Assembly (NCBI RefSeq): GCF_014647435.1 | Contig: NZ_BMPE01000007.1 | Coordinates: forward strand, 92,612-156,611 | DNA from: Deinococcus radiotolerans | GTDB taxonomy: Bacteria > Deinococcota > Deinococci > Deinococcales > Deinococcaceae | Length of the DNA stretch: 64,000 bases | Direction: 5' to 3' | Shown here: piece after piece, positions 12,096 to 19,206 of the stretch | Layout of the letters: the number at the start of each line of letters is the position of its first letter | Position numbering within the stretch: the first letter of the stretch is position 1 | Position numbers and translations under genes: made by a program | Notes under the pieces: generated by a model | Told to the model about the DNA's origin: nothing | The model's database searches: none | Seen by the model: the letters and a program-made list of their open reading frames with translations, nothing else

Positions 12096-13052
12096 CTAAT
12101 GTAGCAGAGAAGCCCCGCCGGGCAAGGCCGCCGCCGGTTGCGGCGCAGGCACGCCCGGGCGGCGCAGCGCGTCCAGCAGGGCGTCCGTGAAGGCCCGGAT
12201 CACGGGCAGGTTCGCGCGGTGCGGGAGGGTCGCCAGCGCCAGCGGCCGCATCAGCCGCTCCGGCAGGGGCAGCGCCACGAGGCCCTCGGGCAGTGGGGCC
12301 AGCGCCAGGCGGGGCATGACGCTGACGCCCAGCCCGTGCGCCACCATGCCCATGATCACGCTGTCCTCGGTGATCTCTGTGATCGGGTTGGGTTCCATCC
12401 CACTGCGGCGCAGGTAGCCCATCACGCGCAGGTTGCAGGAGTTCGGACCGGGCGCCATGAGCAGCGGACCGTTGAAATCCTCCAGCGTGACCGGGTGCGT
12501 GCCGCGCCTCGCAGGGGCCACGAACAGGTACTCGTCCAGCACCAGCGGGGTCAGGCGCAGATCCGTCCAGTTGTCCTCAATGACAATCGCGGCGTCTGCC
12601 TGACCGCGCCGGACGAGGTCCTCACCGCCGCCGTCCACCTCGCCGTCCAGCAGGCGCACCGTGACGCCAGGGTGCCGCGCGCGGAACGCCGCGAGTGCCG
12701 GCGGGAGCAGGTGCGTGGCCGTCGAGCGGAACGACGCCACGCGCAGCACGCCGCGCAGCTGCGTGTCCTCCTGCGCGGCCAGCAGTGCGTCCCCGGCCGC
12801 CTGCACCGCCGCGCGCGCATGCACGAGCATGCGTTCGCCCGCCGGGGTGGGCTGCGTGCCCCCCCGACTGCGCCGCAGCAGCGGCCGCCCCGCCAGGGCC
12901 TCCAGTTTGCTGATCGCCTCGCTGAGCGTGGACTGCGACACGCCCAGTTCCGCCGCCGCCTCACTGAAGCCGCCGGCGTCCGTCACCGCCAGCAGGGCGC
13001 GCAGCTGCGCCAGCGACGGCAGGCCGGTGGAGGAGGGGCGTTCGCGGGTCAT
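12096..13052 (-). CDS. LysR-family transcriptional regulator
   Basis: A 318-residue regulator. The N-terminal winged helix-turn-helix reads LRALLAVTDAGGFSEAAAELGVSQSTLSEAISKLEALAGRPLLRRSRGG, the standard LysR pattern. The remaining 220 residues form the two-lobed periplasmic-binding-protein-like effector domain; the ligand is unknown. The start ATG 13052 is supported by a -10 box (TACACT, 13063-13058) five bases upstream. It is divergent from the small gene at 13210, which is a plausible target. Confidence 0.93.
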   Translation of the reverse strand: MTRERPSSTGLPSLAQLRALLAVTDAGGFSEAAAELGVSQSTLSEAISKLEALAGRPLLRRSRGGTQPTPAGERMLVHARAAVQAAGDALLAAQEDTQLRGVLRVASFRSTATHLLPPALAAFRARHPGVTVRLLDGEVDGGGEDLVRRGQADAAIVIEDNWTDLRLTPLVLDEYLFVAPARRGTHPVTLEDFNGPLLMAPGPNSCNLRVMGYLRRSGMEPNPITEITEDSVIMGMVAHGLGVSVMPRLALAPLPEGLVALPLPERLMRPLALATLPHRANLPVIRAFTDALLDALRRPGVPAPQPAAALPGGASLLH

Positions 13053-13057
13053 ACCCC

Positions 13058-13063
13058 AGTGTA
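13058..13063 (-). promoter_or_regulatory. -10 box of the LysR gene
   Basis: TACACT on the minus strand followed by five bases and ATG 13052. Confidence 0.5.
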
Positions 13064-13209
13064 GGCCGCACACCCATGAACCCGCATCGGGAAAACCGAT
13101 ACAAGTGGAGGGGGACAGCGCCCACACCGATGGTCAGAACAGCCCCCACAGGCGCACCCTGAAGACATCACCGGCCACCCCCGGCCGCGCCCCCGACGAG
13201 GTCCACCCC

Positions 13210-13485
13210 ATGACTGCCACCCTGCACCGCACCACCCCCACCCACCTGCACGCCCCCCTCCTCCCCGACCCCACCGCCCCGCTGTACAGCCTGGAAGTCA
13301 TCGCCCCGACCCGCCAGATCCCCCACCTCAGCGGCTGGACCCTCCAGGCCTGGCCCGTCGCCAGCCTGGGCGACCTGACCCTCCAGGCCCGCCCCCACGA
13401 CGCCAGCGCCACCCCCGACGACCTGCGCGCTGCCCTGCGCGCCGCCGGGCTCACCCCGCTCGGACCCGTCCGCGCCCACCGCTGA
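13210..13485 (+). CDS. Hypothetical small protein divergent from LysR
   Basis: A 91-residue protein of unknown function, rich in Pro, Leu and Ala, with a central segment (LYSLEVIAPTRQIPHLSGWTLQAW, about residues 25-48) that looks like a small beta/alpha domain. There is no signal peptide. Its placement divergent from the LysR gene with 157 bases between the starts suggests regulation by that protein. The ATG is the only start in the frame not preceded by shadow sequence of the regulator. Confidence 0.5.
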   Translation: MTATLHRTTPTHLHAPLLPDPTAPLYSLEVIAPTRQIPHLSGWTLQAWPVASLGDLTLQARPHDASATPDDLRAALRAAGLTPLGPVRAHR

Positions 13486-13564
13486 CCCAGGACCCCGCAT
13501 CGGTAAGCGCCCCGTCACGCCCGCCTTGACCACCTCATCACAACGCAGCGCCATACTGGGCGGC

Positions 13565-14242
13565 ATGGACGGCGGCGCACACCCCACCCCACACCGCGCG
13601 CCCGGCACACCCACGCCGGGCAGCGCGGCCACCATCACCGCGCGCTTCCTGCGGATGCTCAGCATCACCCTCGAACAGCTCGACGCCGTGCGCGACGCCA
13701 ACGAACGCGCCGAATTCGCCGGGCTCACCGCCCGCGCCGAACGCCTCGAAGCCGAGACGGACGCCCTGGAACGCGAACTCGAGGACCTGTGCCTCCAGGC
13801 CTTCGCCACCCCGCTGACCGAGGACGACCTTGCCTTCCACCTGATGGTCTTCCGCAGCCTGACCAACCTCGAGCGTGTGGGCGACTACGCCTTCAACGTC
13901 GCCCGCGACCTGGAAACCTTCGCGCCCCGCACCCGCAGCGCCACCCTCCAGGACGCCCTGCCCCTCGTGCGCCTCCTGACGCAGATGCTCGAACGGCTCT
14001 CGTACGCCTTCGCCGAACGCGACCTGACCGCCGCGCGGGACGTCATGCGCCTGGACTTCGAACAGGTGGACGCGCTGTACGAACAGATGCAGCGCGCCAG
14101 CCTCACCCGCCTGCTCGAACGGCCCGAGGACACCGACGTCGCCCTCACCGCCGGCCGCATGGCCCGCAACCTCGAACGGCTCGGCGACCACCTCGTGAAC
14201 GTCGCCGAACGCCTCGAACACGTCATCCTGCGCGCCAGCTGA
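13565..14242 (+). CDS. PhoU-like phosphate signalling protein
   Basis: A 225-residue helical protein with two copies of the PhoU three-helix repeat. The diagnostic helices are RSLTNLERVGDYAFNVARDL (first) and GRMARNLERLGDHLVNVAERLEHV (second), which carry the conserved E/D-R-x-x-D metal-binding pattern. PhoU normally restrains PhoR signalling and Pst transport, but no pst or phoBR gene is in the window, so it may work with a distant system. ATG 13565 is used because CATACT lies seven bases upstream; the frame can be extended to 13526 without family support. Confidence 0.88.
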   Translation: MDGGAHPTPHRAPGTPTPGSAATITARFLRMLSITLEQLDAVRDANERAEFAGLTARAERLEAETDALERELEDLCLQAFATPLTEDDLAFHLMVFRSLTNLERVGDYAFNVARDLETFAPRTRSATLQDALPLVRLLTQMLERLSYAFAERDLTAARDVMRLDFEQVDALYEQMQRASLTRLLERPEDTDVALTAGRMARNLERLGDHLVNVAERLEHVILRAS

Positions 14243-14246
14243 ATCC

Positions 14247-14297
14247 GGCGGGCGCAGCCCGCCACCCCCCACCCGACCTCCCCCACAAGGGGGGAGG
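14247..14297. terminator. Two hairpins between convergent PhoU-like and SsuD-like genes
   Basis: GGCGGGC/GCCCGCC (14247-14263) and CCTCCCCC/GGGGGAGG (14277-14297), both with short loops. The second would give C/T-rich termination in either direction. Confidence 0.5.
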
Positions 14298-14308
14298 AGC
14301 AGGGCAGT

Positions 14309-15436
14309 TCAGGCGACCGGCGCGACCTTGTCCGTGTGAATCGCGCGTTCCTCGCGCGTCCCGCCCTTCAGGAGCGGCATGACCAGCTCCCCGAAGCGGC
14401 GCGCTTCCTCCAGGTGCGGGTACCCGCTGAAGATGAACGAGCTGAAGCCCATGTCCTCGTAGCGGCGGATCTTCGCGGCCACCTGCTGCGGATCGCCGAC
14501 GAGGGCGACGCCCACGCCGCTGCGGGCCATGCCCACGCCCGCCCACAGGCCGGGTTCGACCATCAGGTCCGCGTCCAGGCCCTTCATCATGTCGATCTGG
14601 CGTTTCTGGCCCACGCCGTCCACGTGCGCGTGACTCGCCACGAACGCCGCCCGCACGTCCGGGTCTACGCGGCTGATCAGCCGCTCGGCCGCCTCGCGGG
14701 CCTCGGCTTCCGTCTCGCGGACGATCACGTGCGTGCGCAGCCCGTAGCGCAGCGGGCGGCCCGTCTGCGCCTCCAGCGCCCGCATCTGCGCCAGCCGCTC
14801 GGCAAGCATGTCCTCCCGCTCGCCCCACATCAGGTACACGTCCGCCAGATCCGCCGCGATTCCCTGCGCCACCGGGGACGCCCCGCCGAAGTACAGCGGG
14901 ATCGGCTGCACGGGCGCCGGGTCCAGCACCGCGTTCTCGAAGGCGTACAGGTCGCTGCTGAACGACTGCGGCGGCGGCGCCGTCCACAGCTGCCGCAGGA
15001 TCTGCATGAACTCCCGCGTGCGCTCGTACCGCTTGCCGTGATCCTCGCGGTCGCCGTACATGGCGTTCTCGGCCGGGCTGCTGCCGGTCACGATGTTCAC
15101 CCGCACCCGCCCCGGGAACAGGTTCTGCAGCGTCGCGAGCATCTTCGCGTACATCGCCGGGTGGAACATCCCGGGCCGCACCGCGATCAGCAGCGCCGGA
15201 TCGGTCGGCGCGCTGCGCGCCAGGGCCGCCACCGCCGCCGTGTAGTTCTCGTGCTCACTGTGGTAGTTCGTGGCGGTCAGCAGCGCCTCGAAGCCCGCCT
15301 CGCCCGCCGTGCTGATCAGCGACTGCAGGTACGCCAGGGTCGGCTTACGCGGCGGTTTCTCCTTCGTGCCGATGAACTCGCCGTCACGCGACAGCTGAAG
15401 AAACCATAGAAATTCGGACTGGGAAGGATTGGTCAT
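14309..15436 (-). CDS. SsuD-like FMNH2-dependent monooxygenase (LLM family)
   Basis: Flavin monooxygenase of 375 residues, very close in layout to alkanesulfonate monooxygenase SsuD, which releases sulfite from sulfonates using FMNH2 and oxygen. Shared segments are EFLWFLQLS, VNIVTGSSP, PLYFGGASPVAQ, RTHVIVRETEAEA (the active-site His and Arg), LWAGVGMARSGVG and SGYPHLEEA (catalytic Tyr). The substrate-side loop differs: YHSEHENY replaces the Cys-containing loop of E. coli SsuD. It is the last gene of an operon with a sugar-type ABC transporter and overlaps its upstream neighbour by four bases. No flavin reductase (SsuE) is adjacent. A sugar sulfonate is a reasonable substrate guess. Confidence 0.9.
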   Translation of the reverse strand: MTNPSQSEFLWFLQLSRDGEFIGTKEKPPRKPTLAYLQSLISTAGEAGFEALLTATNYHSEHENYTAAVAALARSAPTDPALLIAVRPGMFHPAMYAKMLATLQNLFPGRVRVNIVTGSSPAENAMYGDREDHGKRYERTREFMQILRQLWTAPPPQSFSSDLYAFENAVLDPAPVQPIPLYFGGASPVAQGIAADLADVYLMWGEREDMLAERLAQMRALEAQTGRPLRYGLRTHVIVRETEAEAREAAERLISRVDPDVRAAFVASHAHVDGVGQKRQIDMMKGLDADLMVEPGLWAGVGMARSGVGVALVGDPQQVAAKIRRYEDMGFSSFIFSGYPHLEEARRFGELVMPLLKGGTREERAIHTDKVAPVA

Positions 15437-15894
15437 GAGGGGGCTCCTGACAGGGTCTGCCAGACGTAGACGGTGGGGCCGTACTCGTCAGGCTCAGTGG
15501 CGTAGTGGAACTGGAATTGACGTGTGGGATGCTGCTCGCCCAGCGCGGCTTTCCAGGTGCGCAGGAGCACCTGAGCGAGGTACTCGTAGGCTTCTAGAGG
15601 TGCCTCGTCGTTTGAGGGCAGCAGATCGTAGATGTGGACGTGATTCAGGACGCTCTCGATGGCTTGCCGTTTGTGGCCGGTACTCTCCTGCCACTGCCGA
15701 AAGTTCTCTAGATCGAAGCGGTCTGCCCTGATGACGTGCTCCTCGAATTCAATGAAACGCGGCCACAGGATGGCACTCAGCGCGACGGCGTGGAGAATAT
15801 TTCCCTCGTTGGAGAGGAGGTCCGTCGCTCTTGGCGTCCACGATCCCAGCGTCGTGAGGAGCTGAGCCGAATCGGGCAGCACACCCTCACTCAT
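15433..15894 (-). CDS. Unknown protein coupled to transporter and monooxygenase
   Basis: A 153-residue cytosolic protein that I do not recognise. Its N-terminal part is helical (residues about 30-70: HAVALSAILWPRFIEFEEHV, then aromatic and charged residues), and the C-terminal half contains an FQFHYATEPDEYG strand segment. It overlaps the permease gene upstream and the monooxygenase gene downstream by four bases each, so it is translated in step with both. Its third-position GC is visibly lower than that of its neighbours, which suggests a different origin or weaker codon selection. It may be an accessory protein for the monooxygenase; this is inference. Confidence 0.65.
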   Translation of the reverse strand: MSEGVLPDSAQLLTTLGSWTPRATDLLSNEGNILHAVALSAILWPRFIEFEEHVIRADRFDLENFRQWQESTGHKRQAIESVLNHVHIYDLLPSNDEAPLEAYEYLAQVLLRTWKAALGEQHPTRQFQFHYATEPDEYGPTVYVWQTLSGAPS

Positions 15895-16742
15895 GCCTTC
15901 ACGCCGCCTGCGGTGAGGCCCGCGACGAAGCGGCGCTGGAAGATGGCGATCAGCAGCACGAGGGGCACGGTGGCGACGACGACGGCGGCGGCGATCAGCG
16001 GCCAGGGGAACGCGAATTCGCCCTGGTAGAGGGTCACGCCGACGGACACGGTGCGCATGGAGAGTTTGGTGTTGAAGCTCAGGGCGAGCAGGAATTCGTT
16101 CCAGGAGTTCACGAACACCAGCAGCGCGGCCGTGACGACGCCGGGCGTCGAGAGCGGCAGGACGACGCGGGTGAGCGCGCCGACGCGGGTGGTGCCGTCC
16201 ACCATGGCGGCCGCCTCGAGGTCGCGGGGGATGGCGCTGAAGAACGCCACGAGCGTCAGGATGCCGATGGGGAGGCTCAGGGCGGCGTAGGGGAGGATCA
16301 GCGCGGGGTAGGTGTTCAGCAGGTTCGCGCCGCGCATCAGGCGGAACATGGGCACGAGCAGGCTGACGACCGGAAGCATGCTGAACGTGACCACGGCGGT
16401 CATGAGCAGGCCGCGTCCGCGCAGGTTCAATCGGGCCAGGGCGTACGCGGCGGGCACGGCGGCGGCGATGCACAGCACGGTGCTCAGGAGGCTGACGGTC
16501 AGGGAGTTCAGGAAGAACTGCGCGAACGGCTGCTCGCTGAACACCCGGGCGTAGTTGCTGAAGTCCAGCTTCGACGGGAGGTACTGCACCGGGAACTTCT
16601 GGAGTTCCCCCTCTGATTTCAGGCTGGTGAGCACCATCCAGATGAACGGGAAGAACCCGCCGACGATCAGGGCGGCCAGCGCGGCGTACCGCCCGGCGCG
16701 CTGCGCGGGCGTGAGGCGCTGGGGGCTGGTGTCGCCACTCAC
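15891..16742 (-). CDS. Carbohydrate ABC transporter permease (MalG/UgpE type)
   Basis: CUT1-family inner-membrane permease, 283 residues from GTG 16742, with six predicted helices. The first is YAALAALIVGGFFPFIWMVL. The EAA loop, which contacts the ATPase, reads DLEAAAMVDGTTRVGALTRVVLPLSTPG. The GTG start overlaps the end of the preceding permease gene by four bases. It pairs with the permease at 16739-17662. No ATPase gene is in this operon, so a shared MsmX/UgpC-type ATPase probably serves it. Confidence 0.93.
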   Translation of the reverse strand: MSGDTSPQRLTPAQRAGRYAALAALIVGGFFPFIWMVLTSLKSEGELQKFPVQYLPSKLDFSNYARVFSEQPFAQFFLNSLTVSLLSTVLCIAAAVPAAYALARLNLRGRGLLMTAVVTFSMLPVVSLLVPMFRLMRGANLLNTYPALILPYAALSLPIGILTLVAFFSAIPRDLEAAAMVDGTTRVGALTRVVLPLSTPGVVTAALLVFVNSWNEFLLALSFNTKLSMRTVSVGVTLYQGEFAFPWPLIAAAVVVATVPLVLLIAIFQRRFVAGLTAGGVKA

Positions 16743-17662
16743 GAGTTGCCTCCGTCCCGCACGAAGCGGACGTACACGGCCGTCACGGCCAGACTCAGCG
16801 CGAACAGGGCCACGCTGAGCGCGGCGGCGTACCCGAAGTCCAGGAACTCGATGCCCGTGCGGTAGATGTACACGCCGAGCGTCTCCAGCAGCCCCTGCGC
16901 GGGTGCCTGCTGGATGAAGGTGTAGGGAATGTCGAAGACCTGCACGGCGCTGATGGTGCGGAAGATGAACGCCACGGCGAGGCTGGGGGCCAGCAGCGGC
17001 AGGATCACCCGGAAGAACGTCTGGGTGGGGGTCGCGCCGTCCACCTGCGCCGCCTCGATCATCTCCTTCGGGATGCCCTGCAGGCCGCCTAGCACGATCA
17101 GCGCGACGAAGGAACTCGTCTTCCAGACGATGGTGAGGACCATCGCCAGGACGCTCAGGCCGGGCGTGCTGAGCCAGCGCAGCGGCTCCTGAATGAAGCC
17201 CGCGCGCACCAGCAGGTCGTTGAACACGCCGTACTGCGCGTTGAACAGCCACGCGAAGATCAGGCCCGTGATGACCGGCGGCATCGCCCACGGCAGCAGC
17301 AGGGCCACGCGGGCCACGTCCCGCGCGCGGCTGGGCAGGTGCGCGGCCAGCGCCATGGGGACGCCCACCAGGAACGACCCGCCGACCGTCAGCACGCCGA
17401 AGAACAGCGTGTTGCGCAGCGCCGCGCCGAAGCGGGCGTCGCCGAGCATCTGCGCGTACTGCTTGACACCCACGAAGCCCGTGAGCCACGGTTCGGTCAG
17501 CTTGTTCAGGTACAGGCTGTCGCGGAAGGTGGTCAGCATCGGGAACAGCAGCACGCCCAGCAGCAGCGTCGCCGCCGGCAGCAGCAGGAAGAAGGCCAGC
17601 AGGCCCTCGCCGGGTTCACGGCGAACCCGGCGGGAGGGAGAGGAGTTCAGGGGTGGGGTCAT
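16739..17662 (-). CDS. Carbohydrate ABC transporter permease (MalF/UgpA type)
   Basis: Partner CUT1 permease of 307 residues. It has six predicted helices, starting with LLAFFLLLPAATLLLGVLLF, and the EAA loop IPKEMIEAAQVDGATPTQTFFRVILPLLAPS. The gene starts at ATG 17662, ten bases after a strong hairpin (17672-17701). A 133-base gap with two hairpins separates it from the binding-protein gene. The substrate is not readable from the sequence, but the linked SsuD-like enzyme points to a sulfonated sugar or glycoside. Confidence 0.93.
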   Translation of the reverse strand: MTPPLNSSPSRRVRREPGEGLLAFFLLLPAATLLLGVLLFPMLTTFRDSLYLNKLTEPWLTGFVGVKQYAQMLGDARFGAALRNTLFFGVLTVGGSFLVGVPMALAAHLPSRARDVARVALLLPWAMPPVITGLIFAWLFNAQYGVFNDLLVRAGFIQEPLRWLSTPGLSVLAMVLTIVWKTSSFVALIVLGGLQGIPKEMIEAAQVDGATPTQTFFRVILPLLAPSLAVAFIFRTISAVQVFDIPYTFIQQAPAQGLLETLGVYIYRTGIEFLDFGYAAALSVALFALSLAVTAVYVRFVRDGGNS

Positions 17663-17671
17663 ACGGACTCC

Positions 17672-17701
17672 GATTGAATGGTGTGTAAAAACCGTTCAAT
17701 C
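17672..17701. repeat. Inverted repeat just upstream of the malF-like gene
   Basis: 11-bp arms GATTGAATGGT and ACCGTTCAATC (one G-U pair) around an 8-base loop, extendable outward with two mismatches. It lies ten bases before ATG 17662 on the minus strand and may be an RNA hairpin or a protein-binding dyad. Confidence 0.5.
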
Positions 17702-17723
17702 CGAGCGGATGCGAGAGGGAGCG
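17690..17723 (+). repeat. Intergenic repeat, copy 2
   Basis: Second copy of the sequence at 3853-3886, with two mismatches in the 23-base core 17701-17723. It lies inside the binding-protein/permease gap. Confidence 0.5.
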
Positions 17724-17744
17724 GTGAGGGTTCCGGGCGTAGAG

Positions 17745-17775
17745 TTGGCAGATCGGTGAAGTGCCGATCTGTCAA
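17745..17775 (-). terminator. Intercistronic stem-loop after the binding-protein gene
   Basis: 12-bp stem on the minus strand, TTGACAGATCGG with CCGATCTGCCAA (one G-U pair), loop of seven bases, no T-tract. In malE-malF type operons such hairpins protect the 5' mRNA and keep binding-protein output above permease output. Confidence 0.55.
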
Positions 17776-17795
17776 AGAAGTAGACGGAATCCGAG

Positions 17796-19034
17796 TCACT
17801 TCAGCAGGGGTTCCAGGTCACGCTTCATGTCGTTCAGGGCGGCGTCCACGCTCTTGCTGCCCGCGACGGCGGCCGAGACGTTGTTGCGGATGATCTCGCT
17901 GACACGCGGGTAGGCGGGCGTGACGGGACGCGGGCGGGCCTTCGTGACAATCGGGTACAGCGCCTTGAAGTGCGGGTTGGCGGTCAGCACGGCCTTGTCG
18001 TTATACAGGCTCTTGCGCACGGGCAGGTAGGCGCCCTTGACGGCCATTTCCTTCTGCACGTCACTGCTGGCCATGAACTGCAGGAGTTTCACAGCCGTCG
18101 CCTTGTTGCGGCTGTAGGCGTTCAGGCCCCATTCCCAGCCGCCGGTGCAGGTGGCGGTGGCGTTCTTCCCGAAGGCCGGGAGCGCAGCGACGCCCACGTC
18201 GCCCTTGACCTTGGTGGGCTGGGGGCTGTTGCCCTGGAAGTGCGCCCAGGCGTAACTCCAATTCAGGCCGAACAGGACGTTCCCGGCCTGGAACTGCTGG
18301 CGGGAGTCGTCGGTTTTCATCTCAGCGCTGGCGGCGGGGGCCAGCTTGGTCTTCACGGCGTTCACGAGGAAGCCCAGGCCCTGTTTCGCGGCGGGGCCCG
18401 TGACGTCGCCCACGCTGCCGCCGCCCGTCCAGGTCATCTCCAGGAAGTTGCACACGGTCCCCTCAATGGGCGCGCCCTGGAAGTTGAAGCCCTGGAGGCT
18501 CCCGCCCTCGGCCTTCTGGATGCGCGCGGCGGTTGCGGCGAGTTCATCCCAGGTTCTGGGCACCTTGGCCTTGTACTTCTCGAGCAGGTCCTTGCGGTAG
18601 TACAGGAACTGCGAGTCAGTAAAGGCGGGCATGGCGTACAGCTTGCCGCTGACGCTGGCGGCAGCGACCGGGCCGGGCAGGAAAGCTTTCAGGTACGTGT
18701 CCTTGCTGGGCAGGTACGCGTCGAGCGGTTCAGCCCAGCCGGCGGCTGCGAAGGTGGCGGTGCGGACCACGTCGATCAGGAAGAGGTCGAGGGTGTTGTC
18801 CTTGGCGGCCAGCACGGTGGTGAGGTACTGGTTCTGCGCTTCGCTGGTGGCGCCGCCGGTCTCGATCTTGATCCTGACGTTGGGGTTCTGCTTCTCGAAA
18901 CGGTCGAAGATGGGCTGGAAGATCTCGGGGCGCTGCTGGCTGCCCATGAACACAGTCAGGGTGGTGGCGGCGTGGGCGGCGCTGCCGAGTGCGGCGAGGG
19001 CTAGGGTGGCGGTCAGGGTGAGTCGGGTACGCAT
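17796..19034 (-). CDS. Extracellular sugar-binding protein of ABC transporter
   Basis: Family 1 solute-binding protein of 412 residues. The signal peptide MRTRLTLTATLALAALGSAAHAA ends at a standard AHA-A cleavage site. The mature protein has the usual landmarks: FEKQNPNVRIKIETGG, LLEKYKAKVPRTWDELAATA, and the late W-rich hinge TCTGGWEWGLNAYSRNKATAVKLLQF. ATG 19034 sits behind a perfect GGAGG. It is the first gene of the five-gene operon that ends with the SsuD-like enzyme. Confidence 0.93.
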   Translation of the reverse strand: MRTRLTLTATLALAALGSAAHAATTLTVFMGSQQRPEIFQPIFDRFEKQNPNVRIKIETGGATSEAQNQYLTTVLAAKDNTLDLFLIDVVRTATFAAAGWAEPLDAYLPSKDTYLKAFLPGPVAAASVSGKLYAMPAFTDSQFLYYRKDLLEKYKAKVPRTWDELAATAARIQKAEGGSLQGFNFQGAPIEGTVCNFLEMTWTGGGSVGDVTGPAAKQGLGFLVNAVKTKLAPAASAEMKTDDSRQQFQAGNVLFGLNWSYAWAHFQGNSPQPTKVKGDVGVAALPAFGKNATATCTGGWEWGLNAYSRNKATAVKLLQFMASSDVQKEMAVKGAYLPVRKSLYNDKAVLTANPHFKALYPIVTKARPRPVTPAYPRVSEIIRNNVSAAVAGSKSVDAALNDMKRDLEPLLK

Positions 19035-19055
19035 GGGAACCTCCGGAAAAAGTGG

Positions 19056-19071
19056 ACTTGTTTTATCAACT
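19056..19071. promoter_or_regulatory. Possible operator of the sugar-transporter operon
   Basis: Imperfect 16-base dyad, ACTTGTTTTATCAACT on the plus strand, of the form A-TTG-n-CAA-T. LacI-family regulators often use TTG/CAA half sites. It lies 22-37 bases before the start of the binding-protein gene. Confidence 0.3.
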
Positions 19072-19193
19072 AATGCTCTGCTGTTCCAGTCGCCCCCGTG
19101 ACGCTGTACAGACCACGCACGGAAGACCCTGAACGCAGTGCGCGCCTGTGTCCGGTGCGCCAATTGGCCTACCGCCCCGCCAGGGAGTCGCCG

Positions 19194-19199
19194 TACACT
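19194..19199 (+). promoter_or_regulatory. -10 box of the M3 peptidase gene
   Basis: TACACT is followed by seven bases and GTG 19207. Confidence 0.5.
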
Positions 19200-19206
19200 C
19201 CGGAAC

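Noticed and set aside
11979..12100. Possible T-box riboswitch before cysS (ACCGCG next to a terminator)
   Set aside because: The terminator stem contains ACCGCG, but the full T-box sequence and a specifier stem are missing. The space up to the LysR stop codon is too short for a T-box leader.
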